In this document: piece after piece, positions 24,983 to 27,082 of the stretch
How the letters are laid out: every line of letters begins with the position of its first letter
How positions within the stretch are numbered: the stretch's first letter is position 1
Assembly (NCBI GenBank): GCA_038123735.1
Contig: JAYPAP010000039.1
Coordinates: 1-27,082 of the forward strand
Direction of reading: 5' to 3'
Origin: REDI01 sp038123735
GTDB lineage: Bacteria; Myxococcota_A; UBA796; GCA-2862545
DNA length: 27,082 bases
Program-made: the position numbers and the translations under genes
The notes under the pieces: generated by a model
Seen by the model: only the letters and a program-made list of their open reading frames with translations
The model's database searches: none
Told to the model about the DNA's origin: nothing

Positions 24983-25492
24983 TTAAGCGGTTTGTTCGCC
25001 CAACTGCGAAGGGACGAACTTTACCATTTTGAAGTGGGTCCCGATCGGGTCGATTTCGAATGGTTCGCCGACCACCTGCCAGCCGTTGCGCTCGTAGAAC
25101 CCAACAGCGGACTCTCGTGCATTACACCATATTGGTTCAGCGGTTTCTTGCTCCAATACTGAGAGGAGCGAGCGCCCAATGCCCTTCCCGCGCCAGGTGG
25201 GTAGCGTCGCCATTCCTCTCAATTGCCTTCGCGGAATGGGCTGGTCAGGCGGCAGCTCATTGGGTGACGGAAAATCGGCTGCCATGGTGGATACAACGCC
25301 GATGATGTCATCGCCTGCCTTAGCGATCCAGTGTCGGGTATGGGCGTGGTCGTCACCGGAGAAAAATGCTGTCGAACGTGGCCGCCCGGCTCGCAATACC
25401 GCATGGCGCACGTCGATGACCTCCGATGGCGCGGCGCGTCGTACCTGAATCTCTCCGATGGCCCTGGTGATTGCTTCTTTGGGAGCGCTCAT
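24983..25492 (-). CDS. GNAT-family N-acetyltransferase
   Basis: 169 residues from ATG 25492 (MSAPKEAITRAIGE), which has a strong GGAGGG just upstream. The same frame opens to ATG 25570, adding 26 residues that include a hydrophobic stretch (LFSIILTIV) but with no ribosome site; if used, the protein would carry a membrane-associated helix. The acetyl-CoA pyrophosphate loop is RGKGIG (101-106), within ATLPTWRGKGIGRSLL. WCNARESAVGFYERNGW is the following conserved motif B region with the usual Asn and Tyr. It transfers an acetyl group from acetyl-CoA to an amine; the substrate is unknown. Confidence 0.8.
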   Translation of the reverse strand: MSAPKEAITRAIGEIQVRRAAPSEVIDVRHAVLRAGRPRSTAFFSGDDHAHTRHWIAKAGDDIIGVVSTMAADFPSPNELPPDQPIPRRQLRGMATLPTWRGKGIGRSLLSVLEQETAEPIWCNARESAVGFYERNGWQVVGEPFEIDPIGTHFKMVKFVPSQLGEQTA

Positions 25493-25641
25493 GAACCCTC
25501 CGATAAGGGCGGCTGCAAGGTCTCGTACAATCGTTAAAATGATACTGAAGAGTCGCTCGATGATGTTCATGGCTTAGAATACCGCCTTCCGCGTGGGACG
25601 CGATTGCAGCGACGTGCGCGTGATGGATGGAGGTAGTCTAC

Positions 25642-27082
25642 ATGTCTGGACTCAGACTATTTGGGGTTGGACTCGTGGCGCTCGGCTTGGGCGTGGGTCC
25701 CGCACTCGCGGCAACCCAGTCGTTGGCGGAGATTGAAGAGCGGGGAACTGCGCCGGTTGAGCCAGCCATTCAGTTGGATGCTCCCCCAGTTGTGCTCGCG
25801 AACGCTACGGTGATGACAGCGACGGGGGACGTGTTTTCACCGGGCTTCGTCGTCCTGCGAGATGGGAAGATCGAGTCCGTTGGCGAAGGCACCGCACCGG
25901 AGACGAGTGACGCGCGTGTGGTTGATTTAACGGGGCACTTCGTGACTCCTGGTCTTATCGACACCCACTCTCACCTGGGGGTGTACCCATCGCCCGGTGC
26001 CCGCGCCCACAGCGATGGCAATGAAGCGACCCGACCCACCACGGGCGGTGTATGGGCTGAGCACTCGGTATGGCCGCAAGATCCCGGCTTTCTCCGTGCC
26101 GTTGCTGGTGGGGTTACCGCGATGCAGATCCTGCCGGGCTCCGCCAACCTGATCGGCGGGCGAGGGGTGGTGATCCAGGCCATACCCGCGCGCGGATCAC
26201 GTCAGATGCGCTTTCCCGGTGCTCCGGAGACGCTGAAGATGGCATGTGGTGAAAACCCGAAACGCGTCTACTCACAGCAGGGACCATCGACTCGCATGGG
26301 CAATCTGTACGGGCAGCGCTCCGCCTATATTCGAGCTCAAAGCTACTTAGAACGATGGGAAAAGTGGCAAGAGCGCGCTGACCAGCACGCGGAAAAGCTG
26401 GCGAAGTGGGAAAAGAAAAACGCCANNNNNNNNNNCTGGCACACCTGCCACGCCCGCCCGCCCCACCCCGCGAAAAACCGTCCGCCTGGCTAAAATAAAC
26501 ACGCCAGCCGAGTGGAGGCGGGCAAAAAGCCGAAATCACCAAAACCGCCTCCCATGGACCCGTCTCCCGAGCGCGACCTCGAGATGGAGACCCTGATAGG
26601 TGTGATTCAAGGCAGAGTACTTCCGCAAGTGCACTGTTATCGGGCAGACGACATGCTCTCCTTCATGCAGCTTGGAAAGGAGTTCGGGTTTAGTATCCGT
26701 TCATTCCATCACGCGCTTGAAGCCTATAAAATTCGCGACATCCTCGCGGAGGAAGGCGTATCGGTAAGCACATGGGCAGATTGGTGGGGTTTCAAGATGG
26801 AAGCCTATGATGCGGTGACCCAGAATCTCGCCCTCGTGCATCAGGCCGGCGGACGAGCAGTGGTGCACAGCGACTCGGCCATTGGCATTCAACGCCTCAA
26901 TCAAGAAGCGGCGAAGGCCTGGCGGTCGGGGGAAGAAGGCGGAATTGAGCTAACCGCGGATGACGTATTGAAATGGATCACCATCCACCCGGCATGGAGT
27001 TTGGGTATCGATGAGGTGACCGGATCTCTGGAAGACGGCAAGCGGGCTGATGTGGTGGTTTGGACTGCAGATCCGTTTAGTG
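25642..27082 (+). CDS. Secreted amidohydrolase (imidazolonepropionase-like), 3' partial, with gap and frame damage
   Basis: ATG 25642 has GGAGGT at 25629-25634; an ATG at 25627 lies within that ribosome site. A signal peptide (MSGLRLFGVGLVALGLGV, cleavage after ALA) sends the protein to the periplasm. Next come an amidohydrolase beta-sandwich half and the metal motif DTHSHLG (H109, H111). A helical Lys/Glu/Ala linker follows (WEKWQERADQHAEKLAKW). After the ten-N gap the gene resumes in the same frame from about 26494 with HCYRADDM, SIRSFHHALEAYK, ADWWGFKMEA, VVHSDSAIGIQRLNQE and GSLEDGKRADVVVW, the C-terminal metal and closing motifs. Between 26436 and 26515 that frame contains a TAA (26491-26493), while another frame reads a Pro/Ala/Thr linker. 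This points to an indel beside the gap. The 3' end lies outside the window. Confidence 0.83.
26426..26435. other. Assembly gap of ten Ns inside the amidohydrolase gene
   Basis: Ten Ns within a Lys/Ala/Pro-rich linker region. The flanks resemble each other (left end CTGGCGAAGTGGGAAAAG; right side CTGGCTAAAATAAACACG). A repeated or low-complexity linker probably broke the assembly, and the length is unknown. Confidence 0.98.

Overview
The window reads as a compact, fairly GC-rich bacterial chromosome segment with AGGAGG-type ribosome sites and frequent GTG and TTG starts. Two runs of exactly ten Ns (3560-3569 and 26426-26435) mark scaffold joins, so it is probably a draft or metagenome-assembled genome. 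A Gram-negative of the Myxococcota / former Deltaproteobacteria type is my best guess. It rests on a Ser/Thr kinase fused to a formylglycine-generating-enzyme-like domain, a partner pseudokinase, a lipoprotein, and a membrane-anchored sulfatase-fold enzyme beside MurJ. This is an inference from gene content, not a phylogenetic result.

Layout. 1-5000 holds envelope genes: the C-terminal end of an unknown membrane protein, a multi-pass sulfatase-superfamily enzyme, the lipid II flippase MurJ (minus strand, crossed by a gap) and a GT4-type glycosyltransferase. 5000-7840 is a plus-strand run of a lipoprotein, an unrecognised 225-residue protein and a YheC/YheD-type ATP-grasp protein. 7835-13089 is a minus-strand cluster: a pseudokinase with a long charged repetitive tail, the kinase/FGE-like fusion, and an EamA transporter. 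13238-15013 holds MurB and a divergent ketopantoate-reductase-like protein. 15010-20160 is minus strand: a choline/glycine-betaine-type ABC transporter (ATPase plus a permease fused to its substrate-binding domain), then TldD and PmbA/TldE. 20251-24958 holds a small membrane-anchored protein and sucA-sucB, the E1 and E2 of 2-oxoglutarate dehydrogenase. 24983 onward holds a GNAT acetyltransferase and a secreted amidohydrolase that runs off the window.

The most notable observations are: sucA carries one in-frame TAA exactly where a sense codon is expected; three of the four convergent gene pairs overlap by the same four bases, TTAG, leaving no room for terminators between them; the pseudokinase carries a five-unit Arg/Ser/Asp repeat tail and sits just upstream of an active-looking kinase; and a YheC/YheD-type ATP-grasp gene is translationally coupled to an unknown gene. 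Both gaps fall inside genes, and the amidohydrolase also has frame damage next to its gap. I see no tRNA, rRNA, CRISPR array, insertion sequence or phage gene, and no gene-free stretch longer than about 150 bases.
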